Below, piece after piece: positions 23,598-34,250 of a stretch of DNA of 64,000 nucleotides. Made by a program: the position numbers and the translations under genes. This stretch comes from Scatophagus argus (Eukaryota; Chordata; Actinopteri; Scatophagidae): NCBI RefSeq assembly GCF_020382885.2, contig NC_058504.1:10592519-10656518 (forward strand), read 5' to 3'. The stretch's first letter is position 1; every line of letters begins with the position of its first letter. The notes under the pieces were generated by a model. It made no database searches. It saw nothing but the letters and a program-made list of their open reading frames with translations, and was not told where the DNA came from.

Positions 23598-25646
23598 TCT
23601 TTTACGATGTGTACAGTAGTTAATCGATTATAAAGGTACTATGCTAATGTGACTAACGTTAACTTGGCTCTCACTTCATATCAACGCCGACGGCCTAATT
23701 CTTCTAATAATGCGATTTGCTACAATGCCAAATGCAATTAACTACACGTTAAATGGTATACCTGAAGGAAAAATCTCAATAACAGATTACCATTTCAGTT
23801 TACCGCGAAAAAGCGCCGTCGGTGTTGGCGGCCGGAAATTACGTCACACTCATAAACAGCCCCAAGCGGAAGTTACAAGAGCCAATAAAATAAAATGATC
23901 TAACGACATCTAGTGGTCACAGCGAGGGATGTTTATCTCTCACCGTCTGGTCTAACGAAATCTTTTTAATGTTTAAACACTGGTTTTTACCAGCTTAACT
24001 TACAACAGCCTGAACTGCAAAACTGTATGCTGCAACCTTACAGTCTCAATATGAATTTATACATTCAAGTAAATCATGTCAAACGTGTTTATTTTCTTTT
24101 CTTTTATATTTTTTAAACTTTTAAAAAAATAACTAAGGAATTCAGTTTAAAAAAAGCTATCTATCATCAGCACATTTCCAATATGCAATACCAGATTTGT
24201 ATTAAATATTCTACAACAAAATACTCATTCAACTGTCAACTGTTTCCACAGCTTTCAATCAAAACTAAACTCTTTAAGACACATAGTTACTCTCAGTTCT
24301 GATGCGTACATCACTCTCAGGATGAAGTGTTGTCAGACTATAGGTTAAAAGTTTGATGTCCAAAATGCCTGAAATCACTGAACTGTTGCTTGATGTGAGG
24401 AACAATAATCATCCCACTTGCCTGAGCAGAGTAGCAGCTGCCCCTGGGAATGAATTTCCATGATGTCACCCTCCTAAGTGATTCACAGAGGGAAAGCGGC
24501 AGCACAAGAGTGTCTTGCACATGATAAACATACATTATGGATGCATGTCACAGTATGTTCTAACACATATACACTTATAATGCCTGTAAGTATGTATGTA
24601 TGTGTGACATAACAGATGTGCAAAATGCCATAATTTCATAATCGTTGACTAGAAATACTGCCTCATGGTTGTGTGCCTCCATGCATCAGTCAAGTCACAG
24701 CTTACATCTATGTCTGTCAGACTCATATAATGCAGAGAAGACTTTAAAGGTATTTAGTAAAAGTGTATTTCTTGACAAAAGGGATGTTAGCACTATTTTG
24801 ACATGTATGATTCCAGTGAATAATTTCCAATAAGAGACACACAGTCTTCATTTAGAGATATTTACAAAGGTGCACTGGGGCCTGATGGAGAACTTCTTCA
24901 CTGAGAATGAACAGAAGCTCCATATCATCTAAATCAACAATCTTGTAGTGGACTTTAGATGTATGTCTATATGTGTGAATCCAGTGAGAGAAACAAAAAA
25001 AATCAGAGGCAGATTCCCTTAGTGTGTTCACATGCTCGTCCAGTTGAGCTGATTCGGATAGAAAACAAAGAACCTACAAATCAAACAAACCCCTTTCAAC
25101 TCGGTAGCACAGAAGATCTATTCAAACACCCAAGATTAGTGTCACCTTTTCAGTATCTGACCGAATGTGAAATATGGTCACAATTTGCGCTTCTGTTCCT
25201 GAGTTATGGTGTTGAATAACGGACAGAAAAAACTTTGGTGTCACAGTGAAGCTGATCTTTGACCTTCTGGATATAAAATGTTTTCCTATTAGACATTTGT
25301 GTGTGGCTCACAGCACTGAGGCAGAAACTGAGAATGACCTCAGCAGCTAAATGCAGCTTCTCTTGGTCCTCACATGTCACACACACACACCACCCGAACA
25401 CACAATATTAGGATCCAAATCACTGATAAATCTTCATTAACGTATTGAGTCTTTCTTCACTTCATGATGAATCTGCTGCAACTTGCAAATGTTTGACATC
25501 ATTGCTTGATGAACAACATTGACAATAAACTGATTATCCATTCATCCTTCTGTCGATTTTTAATCAAATAGAGGCGCTTCAGCCATTGAACACAATTGTC
25601 AAAATTTGTTTTTTTTTCTTTGGGGCAGTTAGTGTGATCGTGCATC
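23598..25646. other. Intergenic region upstream of pola2
   Basis: 23598-23890 contains the pola2 promoter side, with CpG-bearing words such as 'gcgccgtcggtgttggcggc' near 23811-23832. From 23900 to 25550 the DNA is AT-rich without a convincing exon on either strand. An ATTAAA on the minus strand near 25556-25563 could serve the orphan exon to its right. Confidence 0.5.
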
Positions 25647-25868
25647 TCAGACTTGCCCTTTTTTTCTGTGATGTTGGGCTTTCAATGCGTTCTTCAGCTC
25701 AGTCTGCAGGGCTATTGTGACCGTCTGCCTGTTGTAGTTCAGAACATCCACCAGGTGGTGCTCTATCAGCACCTCCTTGGCTGTGGAAGGATCGGCGACC
25801 CTGCCCTTGAGGGATACCTTGATTCTCGCTCTGGACTTTCCTATTTTTCTTGCTCTGCTGTGTACACG
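25647..25868 (-). CDS. Orphan terminal exon of an unrecognised gene
   Basis: On the minus strand an acceptor (GTGCACAG) is followed by 73 codons and a stop. The frame begins RVHSRARKIGKSRARIKVSL and contains KEVLIEHHLVDVLNYNRQ and LQTELKNALKAQHHRKK. The composition is protein-like, with basic ends and an amphipathic helical middle, and is better than the other open frame across the same DNA (Gln/Gly-rich). No initiating ATG exists in it, so it would be a last exon whose earlier exons lie to the right. I do not recognise the family. It could also be a relic of a lost gene. Confidence 0.35.
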   Translation of the reverse strand, partial: RVHSRARKIGKSRARIKVSLKGRVADPSTAKEVLIEHHLVDVLNYNRQTVTIALQTELKNALKAQHHRKKGQV

Positions 25869-26279
25869 CTGTGCACAAAATCAGCAGGAAAATTAGAAGG
25901 AAATAAAAGGATTTTTTTTTTTTTACATTAAACAGTAAACACTCTACAAGTCCACACTGGTGTAAGGCGGTGGGTTTTAACAAACACAACTTGTACATAA
26001 TGTTGTGGTAAAGGAAGACACACCTTTGGGTTGGGCAAGTGATTGTTATAATGTTCTATTGGCAGCTCTGTCAAGTACAACGAGCTAACAGAAGTTTGCT
26101 GAAGTCTGTAGAGAAGTCTTTTCCAAGGCGTAAAGTGAAAACAGTAGTGACTTAAAATGTGTCCCAGAGTAAACGAAACCTCACAGATGTAATGTTTGTG
26201 ACAGAGGATCTTCCCTCTAGCAGGCAGACACAAGAGCAAACTGTCTTATGTGAGGTATTTCTTTTAGCTAAGGGTGCAA

Positions 26280-26705
26280 TATGTACCTTTAATACATATA
26301 CTCTACCTCACTGTTAATATAGTTAGCCTACTGCCTATCGCTGTACACACCATATTGTCCATTGCACTAGTGATTTATAGTTAATTTAACATCTGTAAAT
26401 ATCATTTGTAAATTGTGTTATAGTTTCCGCCTACACTGGATGCACATTTAAGCACATATCCATCTGTATAGTATGTTCATAGTACTTAGAACCTCTGTAT
26501 ATTATGACACCTACCTGTGTATCATGTTTATAGTATATCTGTAGCATAGACACCTGCACATACCCTGTACATACTGTCAATTATTGTATATCTGGCACTT
26601 ACTGCTTATTGCACTTCTGGTTAGATGCCAAACTGCGTTTCGTTGCACTGTACTTGTACATGTGTAATGACAATAAAGTTGAATCTAATCTAATCTAATC
26701 TAATG
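26280..26705 (+). repeat. Fish non-LTR element 3' end with (TCTAA)n tail
   Basis: The final part reads 'gcacttctggttagatgcc', 'ctgcgtttcgttgcactg', 'acaataaagttgaatctaa' and then repeated TCTAA. This is a frequent fish LINE 3' UTR with a short-unit tail. The upstream part (26280-26600) is AT-rich and may belong to the same untranslated region. No reverse transcriptase frame remains. Confidence 0.7.
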
Positions 26706-27524
26706 AATGAACAACCTATTGGTGATTTATGATGACTTGTGGTTTTGCTTGTCCCATAACCGCATTTAACTGCACTGCCCTACATTATATCATAATGACA
26801 AAGACAAAGTGTTCAACTAAAGGTTCAAGGAGCCATATTTGCAGGTACACAAAATTGCTCCTCAGAGTTACGTTGCCCAGTTTGGCTTTTTTTTTTAAAC
26901 ACATAAGACAAAACAGCAATGCTGATCACACCAGTGATGAAAACATGACGAAAATTATGAAATGTTTTATTCTCTAACGCATGAATAACGTGTGATTAGA
27001 TGCTGGAAACACCATGGGCAAAGTTAAGCAGAACAAATGTTAATTATTTCTAGTATAAGACACAATGGAAAACACAACATAAAGCCTTTCTCCACCCCAA
27101 ATTCCACACAAAAACTCTACACCACTTGCACATATTGGTTGCATGTGAACATAGTTCACAGGGGACAGCGGAAATGTTGTGACAATCATTTCACTGCCCA
27201 AGCCCAGATTGTCAGTGTTTAGCGGTTTCCCTCCATGTGCTGACAAAGTTTTTTGTTATCGTGTTCTCTGTGTGTTCTTCTCTTCTTTTTCTTTTTCCGT
27301 TGTTGTTTGGTTTTATAGCTGTGATTCAAATTGCATGTTTTTTGTGATCCATTAAAGTTTTTATGAGAAGCTTCGGGCCAGGGCTGATTCTCTCATAAAT
27401 ATACACAGGTGGTTGAAATTACAACTTCTTCAACTCATTTAATACAGGATTAACTGTCCCGGTCCTCTGACCCACTTCAAATTGAAAACACCTAATACTT
27501 ATCCCGGTCCCCGCTGCTGTCTAC

Positions 27525-27611
27525 CTTTGAAGGACGAGCAGTGAAGGCCTCGCAAGCCCAGTTCCTGATAGTCCAGATGTGCTGGCAGGTTCTGGAAGAG
27601 GGTGGAGGGGC
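27525..27611 (-). CDS. Orphan internal exon, unrecognised
   Basis: On the minus strand an 87-base stretch is bounded by a good acceptor (TTCCTGTCACAG) and donor (GTAGAC) and, in one frame, reads PSTLFQNLPAHLDYQELG then LRGLHCSSFK without a stop. It stands out in otherwise stop-rich DNA. It could be an earlier exon of the gene ending at 25647, but the phases (1 out, 0 in) do not join directly, so at least one more exon would be needed. Confidence 0.3.
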
Positions 27612-29997
27612 CTGTGACAGGAACAACACTGGGGGCGCATACCAACACGTTAGCACATGTGAAGTCGAGGAAGACTAATCCAAATCAGATGCACAAATCC
27701 CCTCAACCGTGAAAACACTAAGGACAAACAAGTTCTACTCTGAGCTCGTCATCCTCCTCACTCTGACCGTGAGCCCAACCAACATGCCGGAGAAACTCAT
27801 TTGGATTGGTTGCATCGTGATTTCACTCCTGTGGTTATTACACAAACAAGATGACCATCAGTAAGGGTTGGAACGTTGCCCATCCAAATCAAATGGTTCA
27901 GGCCGACCTGCTGTATGGAGATAAGAAAGAAACCTGGATGTGAAATTCTCTCTCTAGCTCTCTCTTTTCTTTTGTTTGGAACACAACCATTGCTGTTACT
28001 TTTCATGTGAATGGCTGAGTCAAACATCATGAGTGTGTGAGTGTCTTTGTGTTGAGTATCTCTAGCTTTTGACTTCTGCAGTGGTTGGACAGCATGTTTT
28101 ATGAACTATTTCTGTTCAAAACTGATTTTTGAACTCTTGGACTTTGAGCTGTGACTCACTACTACAATCCGAAGGGATTACCATGATGGCCTTGAGTTCA
28201 GGATGTGGTGACCTTCATCCCTGCTGTTTATACACTCAGCTGCAAAACTGTCCCGGCGCACAATGGAAGTCACAGTCTGATGCAGCCAGATGAACCATGT
28301 CCTCCACAAAAAGCAGTGAATCAATCCTAAAACTCCCACAACTCGGCTTCTGCTGTCGATTATAATCACAAACCGAAGTGAGATAAAATCAACAAAGGAT
28401 ATTGGCATGTGGGTGAGCTCTGCTGCCATATTGGGGTAGTGCAACACACAGGAACTGAGGAGAGTGACAAGCTGGATGCTGAGCTCCCCAAACAGGCCAC
28501 GGTCCATCGCTTCAGACGGGACATTCAGTGGCAACCGGTCCCCAAGGACAGAATGTCCTCCCTGACACCAACATCCTTTCTTCACACACTCTGGAGGCCT
28601 TTAGACCCAAGAGGAGAGTGTTCATTTTCTGTGAACAACATATCTGTGTATTCCCCAGTATTTTCACAATGCTTTTGTTGCATTAATAGGTTTTGGTTAC
28701 ACAAACTATTGGGTTTGACTGAAAATAAGAACCACACTAACAGCTACGCCTTTAATAAAACTGAAAACAACCGTACTGACTGTGTACTTGTGGTGACATC
28801 CAGTGTCAGTGTCGGTTGATTTGCTCATGCCACTTCGCTCTTGGTCTTCACCCTGCAAGAATATGAATATAACCTGAGCACTTCATAAAACAGACTCAGT
28901 GGAGTAAAACAAGAGCAATGAGCCACTGTGGTTATGTTTGTTATTGAGTTGTAACTTCTAAAGCCACAAACATAACAAGACATCTACTGACTTACAGTCT
29001 TCGTGTGCGCAATCAGTTTTTATTGACTACACTATTCTAATTCTGATCAGTTCTGCATGCTGCAGAGTGAATGAACGACTCTTTGCAGAATACATTGAGC
29101 GCGTCAAATTTATAAACAAGAAAGTAAAGCAAAGTAAGTAAAGTAATGGCAATAAGTAAGTAAATTCTGATCTGTGAAAAAGAAGGGCAGTCACATTTTC
29201 TGTTCTAAAACAAAGCCGTGGGTGGGAGGGAAACGGATCCTACCCCTGCACTGAATGCCCGTAGGAACGCTTCAATATGAGCACAACACTCTGGACTGAA
29301 AAGTGCGGAAAAAATATCAATGCTCAACTTCATTTTAATGTGTTTTGGGTTTAGTGTAGCATTAGTTACTGACATTTACGTCACTTTGCTTCAGTGAAGT
29401 GATCCCACACAGATATTCACTGGATATTCCAACCAGTGGTAGACTCACGGTGTTTGACTGTCATGAAAACAAAAATGGCACCAGCTGTATGTTGTGGGGC
29501 AAATCCCTGTCAATCACTTGTTCTTGCTTCATATTTTCATATTTAATACATTAATATTATATTTTTGATTCCTCCAATATGTTATAATTTGAAAAAATAA
29601 GAGCACTGACTCTGTGTCTTATTGTTAGTGTGTCATTGTTGAATGTAAGCTTGTCTTCATGTCTTCAATCTACGCAAAATGTAAAATCGTCGAGGACACG
29701 ATGTTAACTAAAAAGTCCATCTCCAAGCTGCTGTCAACCACATCTCACAGTATTACTGAACGTATGCAGTTTAGTTTACAGTTATTACAGTTTTGGCATG
29801 TCCATATAATGATCCCCACAAATACAATCTTCATAAATAACATAATTTATTGATGTTGTTTTTATTCATATATTTTCAATAACAATGCAGTGCAAAACAG
29901 TAACAAAATATAAACAAAATGTTTCTCTATTTTGTCTGTCTAGATTTCACAATTGTTATTAGTGTAAACACGTATGAGGCTTTCCGTTCAACAGGAG
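27612..29997. other. Intergenic region
   Basis: AT-rich DNA. Open frames of 100-136 codons occur on both strands around 28178-28819 but lack splice context or protein-like composition. 29540-29890 is very AT-rich and includes the tstd1 3' UTR. Confidence 0.5.
29861..29866 (-). terminator. Candidate poly(A) signal of tstd1
   Basis: AATAAA on the minus strand about 130 bases beyond the tstd1 stop at 29998. Confidence 0.45.
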
Positions 29998-31830
29998 TCA
30001 CTTTCCCTCTTTCTCACACCACTCCTTGTATGATCCCTTATAATTACGTGCACTGGAATAGAAGACAGAGGGACAGGTTTTAGAAAAACACGACAAGGCG
30101 ACACACACGGACAGCCAAAGCTTCAGTGAGGTTCTTCTGTATGGGTATGAGATAAATCTTAAAACAATGAAGGCTATGTATTTAGGAGACTAGGACTGTC
30201 TGTCTGTTCTGTTGGTGTGTGTGTGTGAATGGTAACCAGTAACAACTTATTTACTTCACGTATCCAAGTTGGTAGGCCTTCTCTATGGCCATCACTGCTC
30301 TCCTGCCCGATTGGCAGTGAAACACAAGCTCTGGCGCATCCAGCGGTGGCTTGGTTACTCCGTACTTGGCCTTGAATGCTTCTGGCTCCATTGCAAAAGC
30401 AGCCTCTACTGTATCGACTGAACAAAAGGGAGGCGGAAGGCAGAAAAACGTTTTAAGGTTAAATTCACAGAGTTTCATAAACACTGGCATCTAAAACATT
30501 CAGAACCAGAAAAACTGCCATTACAGTACCGTGATGTTCAACCACCATTGAACAATTTGACATACAGATAACAACCTTATTATTGTATTTTCCCCCTCAT
30601 TATAAATGCATTTAAAAGAAGCTCACGTGGGATGTTAACAGATCCTGGAATGCGTCCTTTATCCACTTCGTCTTTGTTGCGGACATCAATCAAAAGCAGA
30701 TTTGGACTCTTTCCAAGAAGTGCTTTCAGATCCTCATAAGAGATTTCCTTAGTGACTGGCAATGAGAAGGGGCAGACATTAAAACCTTTGCACGGTCTGA
30801 TAAGTCTTAGCTGAACGCTCATATAAAATTGCCCAATTCACGTCACCAAATGATAAGGGTATTGGGTATCACTCATAAAATGACACAATCCACATTAGAG
30901 CAATTATTTTTTTTTTGGCCAGTGTCATTATAAAACTCACTAAAGCAAGTTATATTCACTCAGGCTGCTGACTCTCACATGTTGCCACAGCAACAGTCTC
31001 ATGTTATCTTAAATAAAAAGTTCCACACTGAAGTATACAGATTTTGATTTTTTGTTTTTTGGGGGGGGATAAAGAAAGCACTGGTATCGGATTAGCACCT
31101 GAATTTAGGTATCTGCATCAAGAGAGCAAACCGGACCGGAAACTCCTCCACCTTCAGTTTACATTCCTCAGATGATTGTCCTATCATGCTGGCACTTTTG
31201 TTTGTTATTTTTTTTAATCATGCGGTATGCTTGTGTGTCTGAAAATTACAGTAGGAGTAAAGGTACCATGTTACCACTCGCCTTTGATGTAACAGGTTAC
31301 TCTATGGAAACAATTATCATGTTTTGCTTCGCTTAAGGGTGAAATTATGAAGCTGGTTTGTTTTATGTTGCTCGGGTAACCTAATGGCAATCCCGGGGGA
31401 TACGAGAGGCTTCTGGGTTTGACCTTATCCAGACCTCTATTATCTGCTGAGTCATTCTACAAGAGGAAAAACAACTGAATATTCTCTCATAATTAATTAT
31501 TTCCCATAATATTTAGTTATATGATAAATCTATGCGCGAGAAAGTTTTATCGACGTATATAAGGGAAATAAGGGATACACCTTTAGGACAGTTCATCAGA
31601 GACAATATAATATAATATAATATTGAGTTATTGTGATGTGCCACAGTAGCGAAAGCCACATGCTGTTGTTTGTGACCTACGGACAAGTGTTTTGCGATTT
31701 TGCGTAAACTAAAGTTTCTCAACCAAGCATTAGGGATATTTCAAGTCATTCATGAGATTAAGGTGGCAGTAAGTGAAATGGCGTCTGTCTCAGTAAGTGA
31801 AGTGAAAGAAGACTCACCTTGGTTTGCCAT
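29998..31830 (-). CDS. tstd1: Single-domain thiosulfate sulfurtransferase (rhodanese), TSTD1
   Basis: Four exons, 31818-31830 (only 13 bases, ATG GCA AAC CAA G), 30627-30755, 30255-30417 and 29998-30052, join in phase into 119 residues (human TSTD1 115). Cytosolic TSTD1 moves a sulfane sulfur, from thiosulfate or persulfide donors, to thiols such as glutathione. One rhodanese domain is seen: ISYEDLKALLGK, LLLIDVRNKDEVDKGRIPGS and NIPLDTVEAAF, then the active-site loop VFHCQSGRRA with the catalytic Cys at residue 82, and a C-terminal GYVNARNYKGSYKEWCEKEG. The loop C-Q-S-G-R-R resembles the human C-Q-M-G-K-R. The gene faces away from nothing obvious; its ATG is about 1.5 kb from the 3' end of lrrn4cl on the same strand. 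Confidence 0.93.
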
Positions 31831-32521
31831 CCTGGTTGTATGAAGCAGTTATGAATGGTAGTACACCTTCCTGAAATAAAATAGTTTACCGGCTGTCATT
31901 GTCTTAGAAGCCGGCAGGAAGGCGGGGCTTCACCTGGAAGGCCTAGCCAATTAAATTAACTTTGCGCCGCAGCGTTTTGTTTTGTTTTTTTTCTCGAGAC
32001 TTTCAAAATAAAAGTCGGTGTTGACATTAGGTATTTTAAAGCTGTTGTTGCGAACTGTGATGGTCTCACTCCCTTCTAAAACATATTATGCTGATTTTCT
32101 TCATTAATAAATATTTCCTATGAAAGCAAAAATTTAACCAAGACATTTCACACAATTTCTTTTTTAATTAAAATAAGCCTTGGATTATTACAAAAGTTTC
32201 AGTCAGTATATTCTAGAACTCAGTAATATTTACAATTAAATTCATCCATGATTAAATGAAAAAAAACCCACTACAATAAACCTACAAAGGTTAATTTGCC
32301 AGCAAATAAACCTGTAGTTATGATGACAAATGAGCCATTTGTTAGTGTTATTTTATGAACGCCCCCCCCCCACTATGTTGACATACTCCTTTAAACAGGA
32401 CTGTAAACATACACCACAGAAATATTAAGCTTTCGTTTATGATCGTCACCGTGCCTCCATTGCAGGGGCCCTGCTCAGTGTAACTGGGTTGGATTGTCTG
32501 TCTATGCTGAACCAGTCTCTA
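31831..32521. other. Intergenic region between lrrn4cl and tstd1
   Basis: Includes the tstd1 upstream region (to about 31990) and the lrrn4cl 3' UTR. A minus-strand ATTAAA occurs near 32163. Otherwise AT-rich, with a C run at 32363. Confidence 0.45.
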
Positions 32522-33319
32522 TCACAGAGTTCCCTCTGTGCTGTAAGATGGATTCCCAAGTCCATCGGTGGAGTCCCTCTTTGCCTTTTGACAAATCTTA
32601 CACCTCCAGAGGATCACAGCTGATATGATGAGAATTAAAATTAGGGCGACTCCTCCTCCTATGACCCCGACCAATAGTTTATGGTCAGAAGAGTCAGGAG
32701 GGTCATACCGTTTACAGGAGAAGTCTGAGGGGATGCTGTGTCCTGCGTTGTTCACCGCTTCCACACACACCTTAGTCCCAGCTTCCAAAGAGCCGACTAA
32801 ACCTCTTCGTGAAGCTGCCTGAAACTCCAAGGCTTCACCTTCACTTCCCTGAATCACCACTCTGTAAGTGGATACCACAGAAGATGGAGCGCACCACTGA
32901 ACCTCTACCTTCCCTCTGTCTTCCCCTTCAGTGATTGGCATCAGCACATTGATGCGTGGTGCATGAGGAGCCACATCGCTCCCACTGATCCCAGGACAGA
33001 GGCACCCAGTCCTTGCTGAAAGTTGTGCACAGGGTTCCTGATTCTCCAGGCAGGGGTTGTATTTGCAGAGCTGCGGTTCCCGTTGGAGAAAGGGAGTTCT
33101 CATGGAGGACACCACTTTAGGAGGAGAGCTGTGGCTGTCGAAGTCATCATCGTCATCATCGTAGTCGGCTTCTGAGCCCAAGCCAGTTATGAATATGATC
33201 CGTGGACGAGTGACAGCAGGGGCAATGGAGGCAGCGTCAGCGAAGAGATAGGAGTGGAAGACAGGCGAGACGCTCAGAAAAAGGAGAAGCACTGCCAGGT
33301 TCCTGCTGAGTGACGTCAT
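32522..33319 (-). CDS. lrrn4cl: LRRN4 C-terminal-like membrane protein
   Basis: One uninterrupted coding exon of 265 residues. The start is the ATG at 33319, eight bases inside the exon after the acceptor TTTCTGTCCACAG; the open frame upstream of it has no ATG. Residues 1-27 are a signal peptide (AVLLLFLSVSPVF). An acidic run SEADYDDDDDDF follows at 49-60. A cysteine motif, CKYNPC (85-90), EPC (95-97) and GCLCPG (105-110), matches LRRN4CL. A fibronectin III domain spans about 117-205 with VQWCAP and VCVEAVNNAGHS. A single membrane helix lies at about 215-237 (LLVGVIGGGVALILILII) and a short basic cytoplasmic tail ends TEGTL. Function of this cell-surface protein is poorly known. A noncoding exon with donor at 34098/34099 (CCAAAAAACAG|GTACAG) is likely upstream. 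Confidence 0.88.
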   Translation of the reverse strand: MTSLSRNLAVLLLFLSVSPVFHSYLFADAASIAPAVTRPRIIFITGLGSEADYDDDDDDFDSHSSPPKVVSSMRTPFLQREPQLCKYNPCLENQEPCAQLSARTGCLCPGISGSDVAPHAPRINVLMPITEGEDRGKVEVQWCAPSSVVSTYRVVIQGSEGEALEFQAASRRGLVGSLEAGTKVCVEAVNNAGHSIPSDFSCKRYDPPDSSDHKLLVGVIGGGVALILILIISAVILWRCKICQKAKRDSTDGLGNPSYSTEGTL

Positions 33320-34098
33320 GTCTGTGGACAGAAATGACAAATGATGAGAAAAAATAATATGGCCACAAATAGCTCAATAACAGCTGACTGTGTCTACCCA
33401 TTCAGTCTGAAGTAGGAAATACATCTTCATGGGTCATTTTTTTTTCTCTGTTGGTTTTGTATATTTAAATTATACCTAGAAGTCAGTTACCAGATGGAAT
33501 TTAAAGTGTGAATGAAGTGGAATAATGGAACTCAAATCAAGAAGTTGGAGTCATTACAGTCACTATGTTGAAATACAGAAACCAAAACACAGAATTTGGT
33601 TACGTTACTATAGACCTAAGCAACAAACACGAGACAAGAAAGGTTTGCTAAGAATATTAAGACACAAAAAAAGTTTCTTTGGCTTGTTCACCAGAATCCC
33701 ATTTTATCAAAGTTTGTGGCTCGGAAATGGCTCTCAGTGTAATCAAACTTTTGCAATGTCCATCCTGTAAACAGCTTTAGATAAATAAATGAGTCCGGGA
33801 AGGGAAAAAACAGAAATACAACTATTGGGGTGACCCCATCAGCACTTCCATTTTCATCTGGCAACAAGCCAGGTGAGTTCTGTGGGAACCCAAAATCTGA
33901 ATCAAAGCACAACCAGATCTTCTCTTTACACTGTGGTTAATTTTAAAATAATCTGAATTCCCTGAAGATGTTTTCACATGCCGATTACATCTTTAAACAG
34001 ACATGTAAAACCGTTCCAGTGTTTTGTATTTGGTCAGCACATGTCACCATGTTGATCAAAGTGAATTAAAAGCAAAGCGTGCAAATGGTTTACTGTAC

Positions 34099-34250
34099 CT
34101 GTTTTTTGGCGATGGATGTTTCAAGTCTTTATTCTCTCTTTTTCCGTCGCTCTCACTCTGTCTGCTATTCACCGTGTACTAGCTGGCGTCTTCTGTTCTC
34201 ACCGCCTTAAGTTTGTTTCACTCAGACTCACTCCTCCTCCTGAACACCCC
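34099..34250 (-). promoter_or_regulatory. Probable noncoding first exon of lrrn4cl
   Basis: A minus-strand donor (AAACAG|GTACAG, exon side from 34099) is preceded by purine-rich text with no open frame. With the acceptor at 33327 it would give an intron of about 770 bases. The 5' limit is not visible. Confidence 0.35.

Noticed and set aside
28178-28819. Open frames of 135-136 codons on both strands
   Set aside because: No splice context, no motif, ordinary composition for chance frames, and the two overlap on opposite strands.
33320-33340. Longer lrrn4cl N-terminus
   Set aside because: The extra codons start at TTG and cross the splice acceptor CACAG just before the real ATG at 33319.
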